Assembly (NCBI RefSeq): GCF_000518865.1 | Contig: NZ_JAEK01000016.1 | Location: forward strand, 29,223 to 93,222 | DNA from: Bacillus sp. J37 | GTDB lineage: Bacteria > Bacillota > Bacilli > Bacillales > Bacillaceae | Length of the DNA: 64,000 nucleotides | Direction: 5' to 3' | Part shown: positions 16,735-25,076 of the stretch, piece after piece | Position numbering within the stretch: the stretch's first letter is position 1 | How the letters are laid out: the number at the start of each line of letters is the position of its first letter | The notes under the pieces: model-generated | What the model saw: the letters and a program-made list of their open reading frames with translations, nothing else | What the model was told of the DNA's origin: nothing | The model's database searches: none | Translations under genes and position numbers: made by a program

Positions 16735-17037
16735 ATGTATGAACACATGGTATTTTTTAAATTTAATGAATTTTTAACACCGGAGAAAGAAAAGGAATTA
16801 CTTGGAAGACTTAATAGCTTTCAAGATAAGATTCCTGGTATTAAAGAATTAACGGCAGGATTTAACGTTACAGAGGAAGTGGAAAATATGAAGGGGTTTA
16901 CTTTAGGGCTGCGAGTGACTTTTGAAAATAAGAATGCTCTGGACAATTATGGGCCTCATCCAGTTCATCAAGAGTTTGTGGGATCATTAGAAGGAGTTAT
17001 TGAAGACGTGGTTGTTGTTGACTATCCTTTTGCGTAA
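16735..17037 (+). CDS. Dabb (stress-responsive A/B barrel) domain protein
   Basis: A 100-residue protein starting MYEHMVFFKF with the compact ferredoxin-like Dabb pattern (residues 1-97), including a HPVHQEFV segment and the end VVVVDYPFA. Members are small dimeric barrels; some act as enzymes on small molecules, most have no known role. The start is ATG behind AAAGGGATGAATAAA. It lies just upstream of a glycosidase-gene relic, so its original neighbour may have been lost. Confidence 0.8.
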   Translation: MYEHMVFFKFNEFLTPEKEKELLGRLNSFQDKIPGIKELTAGFNVTEEVENMKGFTLGLRVTFENKNALDNYGPHPVHQEFVGSLEGVIEDVVVVDYPFA

Positions 17038-17040
17038 AAA

Positions 17041-17116
17041 GAAGGGTTTCATATGAGAGTCGTATTGACTTGCCTGGTAAAACATATTTTAAGGAGAACT
17101 AGGTTTTTTATCTTAA
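17041..17116 (+). pseudogene. relic of the 3' end of a DUF5060-type glycosidase gene
   Basis: Positions 17053-17083 match 36746-36776, inside the end of the intact glycosidase gene, at 29 of 31 bases. The similarity fades in and out up to a TAA at 17114-17116, which corresponds to the intact gene's stop. Upstream similarity stops near 17041 at the Dabb gene. This is the remaining tail of a deleted second copy. Confidence 0.75.
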
Positions 17117-17129
17117 GTAGACAATAAAT

Positions 17130-17174
17130 TAAGGAGGATGTTTATTAGAAATAGCCTAGTAATCATCCTCCTTA
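17130..17174. terminator. bidirectional terminator, paralogous to 36825-36873
   Basis: Arms TAAGGAGGATG (17130-17140) and CATCCTCCTTA (17164-17174) with T/A-rich flanks. The same arms are found in the terminator between the glycosidase and LacI gene at 36.8 kb, in the same relative position. Confidence 0.8.
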
Positions 17175-17187
17175 TATTTTTTAGTCA

Positions 17188-17226
17188 CTATTGGTCTCTA
17201 ACCTTACATGATTCTTTAGTGATCAA
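17188..17226 (-). pseudogene. relic of the 3' end of a third LacI gene
   Basis: On the minus strand these 13 codons read LITKESCKVRDQ-stop, aligning with the end of the LacI at 36887 (LIIRKSCKALDE-stop). They lie outside and after the intact LacI gene that ends at 17252. So a tail of another LacI copy persists here, next to the terminator and glycosidase relic in the original order. Confidence 0.7.
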
Positions 17227-17251
17227 ATAGGTCAATGAGAACAAAAAATCT

Positions 17252-18343
17252 CTAGTTTATTAAAGTACTAGAAATTTTATTAGGTTTTACTTCATCAGTC
17301 ATATTTTCATTTTTATAAAAAGTACTGGATTTTCTTACCACTAATTCAGTATCAATAAACATATTTATTCGATCAAAATCGTTATTTTCGATTTGATTAA
17401 TAAGTTGTTCAACTGCTATTGCAGCCATCTTTTCTTTCTTTACATGAATAGTTGTTAATTCTGGAGTAATAACCTGGGATTCAAAAATATTATCAAATCC
17501 TATTACCGATATCTCATCAGGTACACGAATTCCTAACTCAAGTAGTGATTTAATCACGCTAATTGCAATATAGTCTGCTTCACAAAACAAAGCTGTAGGA
17601 AGATTGTGTGAACGCTTTTTTATCTTTTCTATAAAGACATCCTGGGAGGAAATGGTTGTTGGTGATAGAAAAAATACATTTTCGTTCTTAATTTCTAAAC
17701 CATGTTCACTAAGTGACTGTAAAAACCCTATTTTTCTCATTTCGAAATTATACATTCTTGAATTAGACTCTATATAACCAATTTCACTGTGCCCTAATTC
17801 AATAAGATGCCTTCCTGCTAAATATGCCCCATGGACATTATTCATTACAATAAAATTGGTATTTAATGTTTCAAAGCAAGTATCGAGAACAACTAAATTT
17901 TGTTGAATAGTCGATACTATGTTGATTTGTTCAGGTGTTAAGTTTGTTCCCAATAATAAAATACCTGAAGATGGTTGCTCTTGCTCAAGTCTTGTTAATT
18001 CTTCTTTTAACATATTAATGTCAACTGATGTTACTAATAAGGAATATCCGCTGGGGTTAACCTGTTTATCAATATTATTTATTAGCTCCATAAAAAAAGG
18101 AAGTGATTCATAGTGTTCCGTCACAATTCCTGAGTTTGTACAAGCTACAAACCTTAATAATTTATTTCGGGTCTGAAAGTATTGCTCAGCTTTTAGAATC
18201 GGACGTGGAATATACCCGTGTTCTTGTGCGATTTTGACTATTTTATCTCGAGTTTCTTCACTCACACCATTTTTTCCATTTAAAGCTAAAGAAACAGCTG
18301 ATTTTGAAACATTTGCTAATTTAGCGATATCATCTAGTCTCAT
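17252..18343 (-). CDS. LacI-family transcriptional regulator (copy 1)
   Basis: A 363-residue repressor. The N-terminal helix-turn-helix reads IAKLANVSKSAVSLALNG (about residues 6-23) with hinge-region IPRP, followed by a periplasmic-binding-type sugar domain (VIGFDNIFESQVITPELTTI). The start ATG is behind AGGAGAAATTAG. It is divergent from the isomerase-transketolase-kinase operon, which it probably represses through ACTAAAC-type palindromes in the shared region. It is a close paralogue of the gene at 36887 but has an unrelated tail of about 23 residues after VVRKSS. Confidence 0.9.
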   Translation of the reverse strand: MRLDDIAKLANVSKSAVSLALNGKNGVSEETRDKIVKIAQEHGYIPRPILKAEQYFQTRNKLLRFVACTNSGIVTEHYESLPFFMELINNIDKQVNPSGYSLLVTSVDINMLKEELTRLEQEQPSSGILLLGTNLTPEQINIVSTIQQNLVVLDTCFETLNTNFIVMNNVHGAYLAGRHLIELGHSEIGYIESNSRMYNFEMRKIGFLQSLSEHGLEIKNENVFFLSPTTISSQDVFIEKIKKRSHNLPTALFCEADYIAISVIKSLLELGIRVPDEISVIGFDNIFESQVITPELTTIHVKKEKMAAIAVEQLINQIENNDFDRINMFIDTELVVRKSSTFYKNENMTDEVKPNKISSTLIN

Positions 18344-18398
18344 CTAATTTCTCCTGCCTATTTAAAGTTTATATGAATTAAACTAAATATTTTTATGT

Positions 18399-18437
18399 AT
18401 TATAGCATAAATAAAACTAAACATGATATCGTTTAGT
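18399..18437 (-). promoter_or_regulatory. lacI-1 promoter with palindromic operator
   Basis: On the minus strand TATAAT (18404-18399) is a good -10 box. The perfect inverted repeat ACTAAAC-N8-GTTTAGT at 18416-18437 covers the spacer and -35 area, which suggests autorepression. No good -35 hexamer is visible. Confidence 0.65.
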
Positions 18438-18554
18438 CTGTTGGTAATAATAATGATCAGCATATTCATTGAGGAATGAAGAGTAAAATTAAGTTTTTAA
18501 ATAAACTTTTATATAAATTCCAATAAAATAACTAAAAAATATTAGTTGAGTTTA

Positions 18555-18619
18555 TTGACCTACTGAAAAAAATGAATTATTATACATTTATAACACATTC
18601 AAAAACTAAAAAGTTTAGT
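18555..18619 (+). promoter_or_regulatory. promoter and LacI-type operator for isomerase operon
   Basis: TTGACC (18555-18560), 17 nt, TATTAT (18578-18583), followed by the palindrome ACTAAAAAGTTTAGT at 18605-18619. It shares ACTAAA/TTTAGT arms with the operator at 18416, as expected for one repressor acting on both divergent units. Confidence 0.65.
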
Positions 18620-18691
18620 AATTTAGTTTATGTATACGCTTTAAAATTAAAATTGACCTAAATTCAGACCATTTCTTGGAGGTAACTACTC

Positions 18692-20128
18692 ATGCAAAGA
18701 TTAAAGTTAGGTTTTGCACCTACACGTCGATTTGTTTTTAGTAAAGAAGATGCACTGAAATACAAAAACTTAATAAGAGAAAAAATTGAAAGCTTCGGAT
18801 TGGATATTGAGATTGTTGATTTAGAGGGGATTAACGACGAAGGGCTATTACATGAACGCCTTGAAGAGCCTGCTATTATTAAACGTTTTAGAGATGCTGA
18901 AGTGGATGCGCTGTTTTTCCCTCACTGTAATTTTGGAACTGAGGATATTGTTGCTCGTGTGGCAAAGGCTATTGGAAAGCCGGTATTGCTTTGGGGGCCT
19001 AGAGATGAAGCTCCACTAGAAGATGGTATGCGCCTTCGTGATTCACAATGTGGAATCTTTGCAACAGGGAAGGTTTTAAGACGATTTAATGTAAAGTTCA
19101 CTTACATTACGAACTGCCGCGTTGATGATCCAATCTTCGAGAGAGGTTTTAAAAATTTCATTGGTGCTGCAAATGTAGTTAAGCATTTTAGTAGTTTAAG
19201 AATTTTACAGATTTCAACTCGACCTTCTGATTTCTGGTCAGTTATTTGCAACGAGGGTGAGTTATTAGAGACATTTGGTATTCAAATCCATCCTATCACT
19301 CTAGATGAGTTAAAGAAAACAACGTTAAAAATAGAAAAGACGGATAGTCCTGAATTAGATGAGGCTATGAATTATATCAAGGAAAAGCTTGATTGGAGCT
19401 CAGTGACTGAAGAAGATGTTAGACGAATTGCATCATTAAAAGTAGCCATGAAACAGTTGGCTGAAGATACAAGGAGTACAGCGATTGCCATCCAATGTTG
19501 GTCAACACTACAAGATATTATTGGCATCATGCCTTGCTTAGCAAATGCAATTTTAACGGATGAACAAATTCCAGTTACTTGTGAAACAGATATCCATGGA
19601 GCGATTACATCAATTATGGTTCAAGCAGCAACATTAAATACGCATCCAACATTTTTTGCCGACATCACGGTTCGTCATCCTGAGAATCCAAATGGTGAAT
19701 TATTGTTCCATTGTGGGAACTTCCCTGTTTCACTAAGTAAAGAAGAAAAACCAAAATTAAACAAGCATTTTTTGTTTGATGATCATTCTCCAGGAACTCA
19801 TGAAGGTGAAATTAAAGGTGGAGAAATGACTTTAGCTCGTTTTGATGGAGACCATGGAGAGTATTCAATCTTTCTGGGGAAGGCAAAAGGAATTGAAGGA
19901 CCATTTACCAGAGGTTCATATGTATGGGTTGAGGTAAATGACTGGCCATTATGGGAAGAAAAATTAGTTAAAGGCCCATATATTCATCATTCGGTAGGAA
20001 TTCATGCAAACGTAATCCCGGTCCTATTTGAGGCATGTGAGTATATTCCTGGTTTAACACCTGACCCGGTTGATCCGACAGAAAATGAAATTAGAGCATG
20101 GTTACGTGGTAGTGATCTTAACAAATAA
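18692..20128 (+). CDS. L-fucose/L-arabinose isomerase-like sugar isomerase
   Basis: A 478-residue protein of the fucose-isomerase-like group. Candidate metal ligands match the family triad: Glu298 in TCETDIHG, Asp324 in FFADITV and His432/433 in YIHHSVG. The N-terminal part (GFAPTRRFVF, FFPHCNFGTED) is the substrate-binding Rossmann-like domain. Such enzymes interconvert an aldose and a ketose. The start is ATG behind TTGGAGGTAACTACTC. It is followed by a split transketolase and an FGGY kinase, so its product is likely phosphorylated and then cleaved by the transketolase. The substrate is not shown; D-apiose is one candidate. Confidence 0.85.
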   Translation: MQRLKLGFAPTRRFVFSKEDALKYKNLIREKIESFGLDIEIVDLEGINDEGLLHERLEEPAIIKRFRDAEVDALFFPHCNFGTEDIVARVAKAIGKPVLLWGPRDEAPLEDGMRLRDSQCGIFATGKVLRRFNVKFTYITNCRVDDPIFERGFKNFIGAANVVKHFSSLRILQISTRPSDFWSVICNEGELLETFGIQIHPITLDELKKTTLKIEKTDSPELDEAMNYIKEKLDWSSVTEEDVRRIASLKVAMKQLAEDTRSTAIAIQCWSTLQDIIGIMPCLANAILTDEQIPVTCETDIHGAITSIMVQAATLNTHPTFFADITVRHPENPNGELLFHCGNFPVSLSKEEKPKLNKHFLFDDHSPGTHEGEIKGGEMTLARFDGDHGEYSIFLGKAKGIEGPFTRGSYVWVEVNDWPLWEEKLVKGPYIHHSVGIHANVIPVLFEACEYIPGLTPDPVDPTENEIRAWLRGSDLNK

Positions 20129-20155
20129 ATTGTGAAAAATGGGAGGGTTCTTATT

Positions 20156-20986
20156 ATGGAAGAGATTGCATTTTTGAAAAGAAAGGCGATAGAAATTAGA
20201 AAATCACTATTAACGATGATCTATGAGGCAAGAACAGGTCATACGGGTGGCTCGTTATCAAACACTGATATTTTAACTGTTCTTTATTACAAGATTATGA
20301 ACATTGATCCAAACAATCCAAATTGGGAAGAGCGTGATCGTTATGTTCAAAGTAAAGGACATTCAGTTGAGTCTTTATGGGCTATTTTAGCTGATAAAGG
20401 CTTCTTTCCGAAAGAAGAACTAAAAACATTTTCGAAATTTAATTCCAGGCTAATTGGGCATCCGAATAATAAAGTACCTGGCATTGAGATGAATACAGGT
20501 TCATTGGGGCACGGTTTACCAATTTCGGTTGGTATGGCTTTAGCTGCTAAGATGGATGGAAAATCTTATCGGGTTTATACCTTAATGGGAGACGGAGAGC
20601 AGGCTGAGGGCTCTGTATGGGAAGGTGCGATGGCAGCTTCACAATATAAACTGGATAATTTAACGGCAATTATTGACCGAAATCGCCTGCAAATTACGAA
20701 TACCACAGAAGATGTCATGGGTCTTGAACCACTTGGAGATAAATGGAGAAGCTTTGGATGGGAAGTTGTTGAAGTAGAAGGAAATGATGTGAAAGAACTA
20801 GTTAATGTATTCAGTCATACTCCAAAAACTCCAGGGAAACCAACATTAATCCTAGCTAATACAGTAAAAGGAAAAGGAATTTCGTTTGCTGAAAATCAAG
20901 TAGGCTGGCATCACCGCGTTCCAACTGAAGAAGAATATAACCTAGCTATGGAGGAACTTTCAAAACAATTGGAGGTTTTAGTATGA
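20156..20986 (+). CDS. transketolase, N-terminal subunit, module 2
   Basis: N-terminal half of a second split transketolase, 276 residues. It has GHTGGSLS near residue 30, SKGHSVESLW, and the cofactor motif GDGE...DRNRLQ near residues 144-172. I use the ATG at 20156 behind GGGAGGG; a GTG eight codons earlier has no site. The stop overlaps the next start. Differences from module 1 around the substrate channel (ESLW versus PILYS) fit a different acceptor or donor. Confidence 0.9.
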   Translation: MEEIAFLKRKAIEIRKSLLTMIYEARTGHTGGSLSNTDILTVLYYKIMNIDPNNPNWEERDRYVQSKGHSVESLWAILADKGFFPKEELKTFSKFNSRLIGHPNNKVPGIEMNTGSLGHGLPISVGMALAAKMDGKSYRVYTLMGDGEQAEGSVWEGAMAASQYKLDNLTAIIDRNRLQITNTTEDVMGLEPLGDKWRSFGWEVVEVEGNDVKELVNVFSHTPKTPGKPTLILANTVKGKGISFAENQVGWHHRVPTEEEYNLAMEELSKQLEVLV

Positions 20987-21948
20987 AAAATGTTGCAGTG
21001 AAAACATCAAAAGGTAATAAAATAGCCAATCGCCAGGCGATTAGTGAAATATTATTAGAACTTGGTAAAAAAGATAAAGATCTATTAGTGCTAACAAGCG
21101 ATTCTAGAGGCTCTGCTTCAATGGTACAGTTTGGAAAAGAATTGCCAGAACAAATTGTTGAGGTTGGAATTGCTGAACAAAATATTGTTGGGATGGCATC
21201 TGGGTTGGCTCATTCTGGTAAAAAGCCGTTTATTGCTTCACCAGCTTGTTTCTTAAGTATGAGAAGTATTGAACAAATTAAAGTAGATGTTGCCTATTCA
21301 CAAACAAATGTAAAGTTGATCGGGATAAGTGGAGGAGTTAGTTACGGTGCGCTTGGTATGTCACATCACTCCTTACAAGATATAGCAGTAACACGTGCGA
21401 TACCTGGCCTTGATGTGATGATGCCTGCAGATCGTCATGAAGCTAAGAAGATGATTGAAGCTTTAGTTGAAAGTGACCGACCAGCCTATGTAAGAATTGG
21501 GCGTAATCCAGTAGAGGATTCCTATGTATCAGATGAATACGAATTTGAAATTGGTAAAGCGGTTACGATGAGAGAGGGTAGTGATTTAACGATTATTGCT
21601 AGTGGAGAAACGGTTCGTGTAGCATTAGACTCTGCAGAAGCACTTGAACAAGAAGGAATTAATTGTAGAGTAATCAACATGCACACAATCAAGCCTTTAG
21701 ATGAAGAAGCTATTATTAGAGCAGCGCGTGAGACTGGAAAAATTATTACGATTGAAGAGCACAGCATACATGGTGGTTTAGGTGCAGCTGTTGCTGAAGT
21801 GGTCATTCAACATCAACCGGTTCCATTGAAAATCATTGGAATACCAGATGAACCTCCTATTACTGGGAATACTGCTGAAGTCTTTAAGCATTATGGGATT
21901 AGTGTCGATAATGTGAAAAATATCGCTTTGCAATTGAATAACAATTAA
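20983..21948 (+). CDS. transketolase, C-terminal subunit, module 2
   Basis: A 321-residue C-terminal half with the catalytic Glu in VGIAEQNIVG and the domain-3 segment VINMHTIKPLDEEAI. Translation is coupled to the first half by an ATGA overlap. Thirteen nucleotides separate it from the kinase. In the described apiose pathway a two-subunit transketolase cleaves apulose 4-phosphate; here that role is only inferred from gene order. Confidence 0.9.
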   Translation: MKNVAVKTSKGNKIANRQAISEILLELGKKDKDLLVLTSDSRGSASMVQFGKELPEQIVEVGIAEQNIVGMASGLAHSGKKPFIASPACFLSMRSIEQIKVDVAYSQTNVKLIGISGGVSYGALGMSHHSLQDIAVTRAIPGLDVMMPADRHEAKKMIEALVESDRPAYVRIGRNPVEDSYVSDEYEFEIGKAVTMREGSDLTIIASGETVRVALDSAEALEQEGINCRVINMHTIKPLDEEAIIRAARETGKIITIEEHSIHGGLGAAVAEVVIQHQPVPLKIIGIPDEPPITGNTAEVFKHYGISVDNVKNIALQLNNN

Positions 21949-21961
21949 TCGAGGGATAGAT

Positions 21962-23449
21962 ATGACAACAAACTATATACTTGCGATCGATCAAAGCACA
22001 TCAGGTACAAAAGCTTTAGTTGTAAATTCAGATGGAGAAATTACACATAAAACTGCGCTAGCCCATAAACAATACTATCCAGAGTCAGGGTGGGTTGAGC
22101 ATGATCCAATAGAAATCTATGAAAATGTAAAACATGTGATAACAGAGGTTGTTCAATTTGCCTCTGTTTCTCTTAATCAATATAAAGTGTTGGCTTTAAC
22201 AAACCAAAGGGAAACCATTGTCGTTTGGGATAAGGAAACAGGAATTCCTGTTTATAATGCAATCGTATGGCAATGTAGAAGAACATCTGATTCTTGTAAG
22301 GGCTTAAAAGAAAAAGGATTTGAAGATAAAATCCAATCTAAAACAGGCTTAACGATTGACCCTTATTTTTCTGCGTCAAAGATAAGTTGGATTTTAGATC
22401 ATGTTGAAGGTGCAAGAGAAAAAGCAAATGAAGGAAAACTATTACTTGGAACGATAGATAGTTGGTTAATTTGGAAGTTAACGGGTGGAAGCGTTCATGC
22501 AACTGATTATACAAATGCAAGTAGAACACTTCTATTTAATATTCATACCCTTGCTTGGGACGATGAATTATTAGAGATATTCAATATCCCGAAAACAATG
22601 CTACCAGAGGTGAAAAGCTCAAATGATATTTTTGGTAGAGTAAATGATCCTAATCTTTCTTTTTTAGGATTACCGATCTCGGGAATCATAGGTGATTCAC
22701 AGGGCGCCTTATTTGGACAAAAGTGCTTTGAAAAAGGAATGGCAAAAGCAACCTATGGTACGGGTACTTCTGTCATGATGAATACTGGTCATTTAGTAAA
22801 TGCACAAAATGGTTTAGTTACATCTGTTGCATGGGTGATTGATGGTGAAGTAAGTTATGCACTTGAGGGGATTATCAATAGCACGGGTGATGTTCTGAAG
22901 TGGGTGAAAGAGGATCTTGAGTTATTTAGTGATTTCTCAGAGGTTGAATCTCTCGCAACTTCTATCCCGGATAATCAAGGCGTATACTTAGTTCCTGCAT
23001 TTGTTGGTTTAGGTGCACCTTATTGGAATCCATATGCACGAGCTGCCATCTTGGGAATGAATCGAAATTCAGGGAAGGCACATATTATTCGTGCAGCATT
23101 AGAAAGTATCACCTATCAAGTATCTGACGCTATTGAATTAATGAAAAATGAATCAAACATTGAGATAAAAGAGTTAAAAGTAGACGGTGGTGCGACAAGT
23201 AATTCATTTTTAATGCAGTACCAAGCTGACATGATTGGAAGTGATGTTGTTGTTTCACTAGTGGCAGAACTTTCTTCATTAGGATCTGTGTACTTAGCTG
23301 GATTAGGTGTTGGGATATGGAATTCGATTGATGAGATACAACGGCTAAATCAGGAAAGTAAGAAATATCAACCAGTTATTTCAAGTGAGTTGAGAGATCG
23401 TTATTATCAAGGTTGGCAAGAATCGGTAAAGAGCGTTTTAGTTAAATGA
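21962..23449 (+). CDS. FGGY-family carbohydrate kinase (glycerol-kinase-like)
   Basis: A 495-residue FGGY kinase, normal length. It has an ATPase fold start LAIDQSTSGTKAL, the glycerol-kinase-like segment TNQRETIVVWDKETG and NAIVWQCRRT, GDSQGALFGQ (catalytic Asp) and the nucleotide motif VDGGATSNSFLMQ. The sequence is nearest to glycerol kinases, but it sits in an isomerase-transketolase operon, so it likely phosphorylates the ketose made by the isomerase. The start ATG follows CGAGGGATAG. It is the last gene before a gap with a cre site and the transporter operon. Confidence 0.87.
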   Translation: MTTNYILAIDQSTSGTKALVVNSDGEITHKTALAHKQYYPESGWVEHDPIEIYENVKHVITEVVQFASVSLNQYKVLALTNQRETIVVWDKETGIPVYNAIVWQCRRTSDSCKGLKEKGFEDKIQSKTGLTIDPYFSASKISWILDHVEGAREKANEGKLLLGTIDSWLIWKLTGGSVHATDYTNASRTLLFNIHTLAWDDELLEIFNIPKTMLPEVKSSNDIFGRVNDPNLSFLGLPISGIIGDSQGALFGQKCFEKGMAKATYGTGTSVMMNTGHLVNAQNGLVTSVAWVIDGEVSYALEGIINSTGDVLKWVKEDLELFSDFSEVESLATSIPDNQGVYLVPAFVGLGAPYWNPYARAAILGMNRNSGKAHIIRAALESITYQVSDAIELMKNESNIEIKELKVDGGATSNSFLMQYQADMIGSDVVVSLVAELSSLGSVYLAGLGVGIWNSIDEIQRLNQESKKYQPVISSELRDRYYQGWQESVKSVLVK

Positions 23450-23549
23450 TCAAATAAAGGGTTACTTATGTGTTTTGTATGATTAATAAGAAATTTAGAG
23501 TTGCCCTTAATGAGAGTGCTTTTATTAACTATATTCTAGACAAAGTTTT

Positions 23550-23563
23550 TGTAACCGCTAACA
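23550..23563 (+). promoter_or_regulatory. cre-like CcpA site upstream of RbsABC-type operon
   Basis: TGTAACCGCTAACA, a near-perfect cre, differs by one base from the site at 11053. It lies 27 nt before the ATPase start in the 140-nt gap after the kinase. Confidence 0.7.
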
Positions 23564-23590
23564 ACAAGTGGATAGAAATGGGGTGGGAAT

Positions 23591-25075
23591 ATGGAATTAA
23601 GAATGAGTGGAATTTGCAAAAGTTTTGGGGCTGTTCAGGTATTAAAAGATGCTGGGATCCATGTGAAAGAAAAGGAAATACACGCATTAATGGGTGAAAA
23701 TGGAGCAGGTAAGTCTACTTTAATGAAAATACTAACAGGTGTCTATACAAAGGACACCGGAGATATAGAAATAAACGGAGAACTTTTTGAGTTAACTAGT
23801 ATAAAGGATAGTGAAAATAAAAAAATTGCTTTTATTCATCAAGAACTCAATGTTTTAAACGAAATGAGTATTGTGGATAATATGTTTTTGGGTAAGGAAA
23901 AAAAGAATAAATTAGGCCTAATAGATAAGAAAGCAATGGTTAAAATAGCAAAGGAAAAGCTTCAAATGCTGGGCTTAGACATTGATCCAAGCACACTTAT
24001 TAAAGATATTTCTATAGGAAGTCGCCAGCTTGTAGAGATAGCAAAAGCATTATTAATGGATGCAGAGCTTATTATCATGGATGAACCTACTGCTGCATTA
24101 ACCGATAAAGAGATAGCCTTATTATTTAAAATTATCAGGGAACTAAGAGATAAAGGGGTTTCTTTTGTTTATATATCACATCGAATGGAAGAAATCTTTG
24201 ACATTTGTGATGAAATTACCATTATGCGGGATGGTGCCTATATTGGTCAAAAAACAATTAAGGAGACCTCTTTCGATGAAATCGTAAGTATGATGGTAGG
24301 CTACGATTTAGATGAACGGTTCCCGAGGATTGAAATCTCTCCTGGTGAAACCATACTATCAGTTAAAGATTTGTCTCAAAAAGGTAAATTTGAGAATGTC
24401 AGTTTCGATGTTAGAAAGGGAGAAATTTTAGGTTTTTCAGGACTTATGGGTTCAGGAAGAACAGAAGTTATGCATGCTATATTTGGTAGTACCAAATTTG
24501 ATTCAGGAGAAATTCACATAAGTGGAAAAAAGGTTAATATTAGTTCCCCTATTGTCGCAAAACGAATGGGACTTGGTTTTATTACAGAAGATCGAAAAAA
24601 TGAAGGACTAATCTTAGATTTTTCAGTTAGGGATAATATGGCCTTACCATCTTTATCTTCATTTGCGAATAATAAACTAATAGAAGATAGATCTATAAGA
24701 AGTATGGTAGAAGAGTTCATCGGAAAGCTAAAGGTAAAAACAGCAAGCCAGGAAATTTCAGTTGGAAAGCTAAGTGGGGGAAATCAACAAAAAATTGTCA
24801 TAGCCAAATGGCTAATAACGAATCCCAAAATACTTATCCTGGATGAACCTACACGCGGTGTTGATGTTGGTGCGAAGAAGGAAATCTATGAAATTATTAA
24901 TCAATTAAAAAAGGCTGGTGTAGCAATTATTATTGTATCAAGTGAATTGCCTGAAATACTTGGTATTTGTGATCGCATTGCAGTGATGCATGAGAAAAAG
25001 TTAGTGAAGATTTTTAATAGAGACGAATCAACACAAGAAAGTGTCATGCAATATGCTGCAGTGGGAGGGATATAA
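23591..25075 (+). CDS. sugar ABC transporter ATPase, RbsA type (two ABC domains)
   Basis: A 494-residue fused double ATPase. Domain 1 has Walker A GENGAGKST (about residue 36) and Walker B LIIMDEPTAAL. Domain 2 has the usual degenerate Walker A (GLMGSGRTE), signature LSGGNQQK and Walker B LILDEPTRG. This arrangement is typical for ribose, xylose and galactose-type importers. The start ATG is behind GGGGTGGGAAT. It is followed by permease and binding-protein genes. It probably imports the monosaccharide used by the isomerase-kinase-transketolase module. Confidence 0.93.
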   Translation: MELRMSGICKSFGAVQVLKDAGIHVKEKEIHALMGENGAGKSTLMKILTGVYTKDTGDIEINGELFELTSIKDSENKKIAFIHQELNVLNEMSIVDNMFLGKEKKNKLGLIDKKAMVKIAKEKLQMLGLDIDPSTLIKDISIGSRQLVEIAKALLMDAELIIMDEPTAALTDKEIALLFKIIRELRDKGVSFVYISHRMEEIFDICDEITIMRDGAYIGQKTIKETSFDEIVSMMVGYDLDERFPRIEISPGETILSVKDLSQKGKFENVSFDVRKGEILGFSGLMGSGRTEVMHAIFGSTKFDSGEIHISGKKVNISSPIVAKRMGLGFITEDRKNEGLILDFSVRDNMALPSLSSFANNKLIEDRSIRSMVEEFIGKLKVKTASQEISVGKLSGGNQQKIVIAKWLITNPKILILDEPTRGVDVGAKKEIYEIINQLKKAGVAIIIVSSELPEILGICDRIAVMHEKKLVKIFNRDESTQESVMQYAAVGGI

Positions 25076-25076
25076 A

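Noticed and set aside
23470..23697. 75-codon frame starting before the RbsA-type ATPase gene
   Set aside because: It overlaps the ATPase start by more than 100 bases in another frame, lacks a ribosome binding site and has no recognisable family. The cre site lies inside it.
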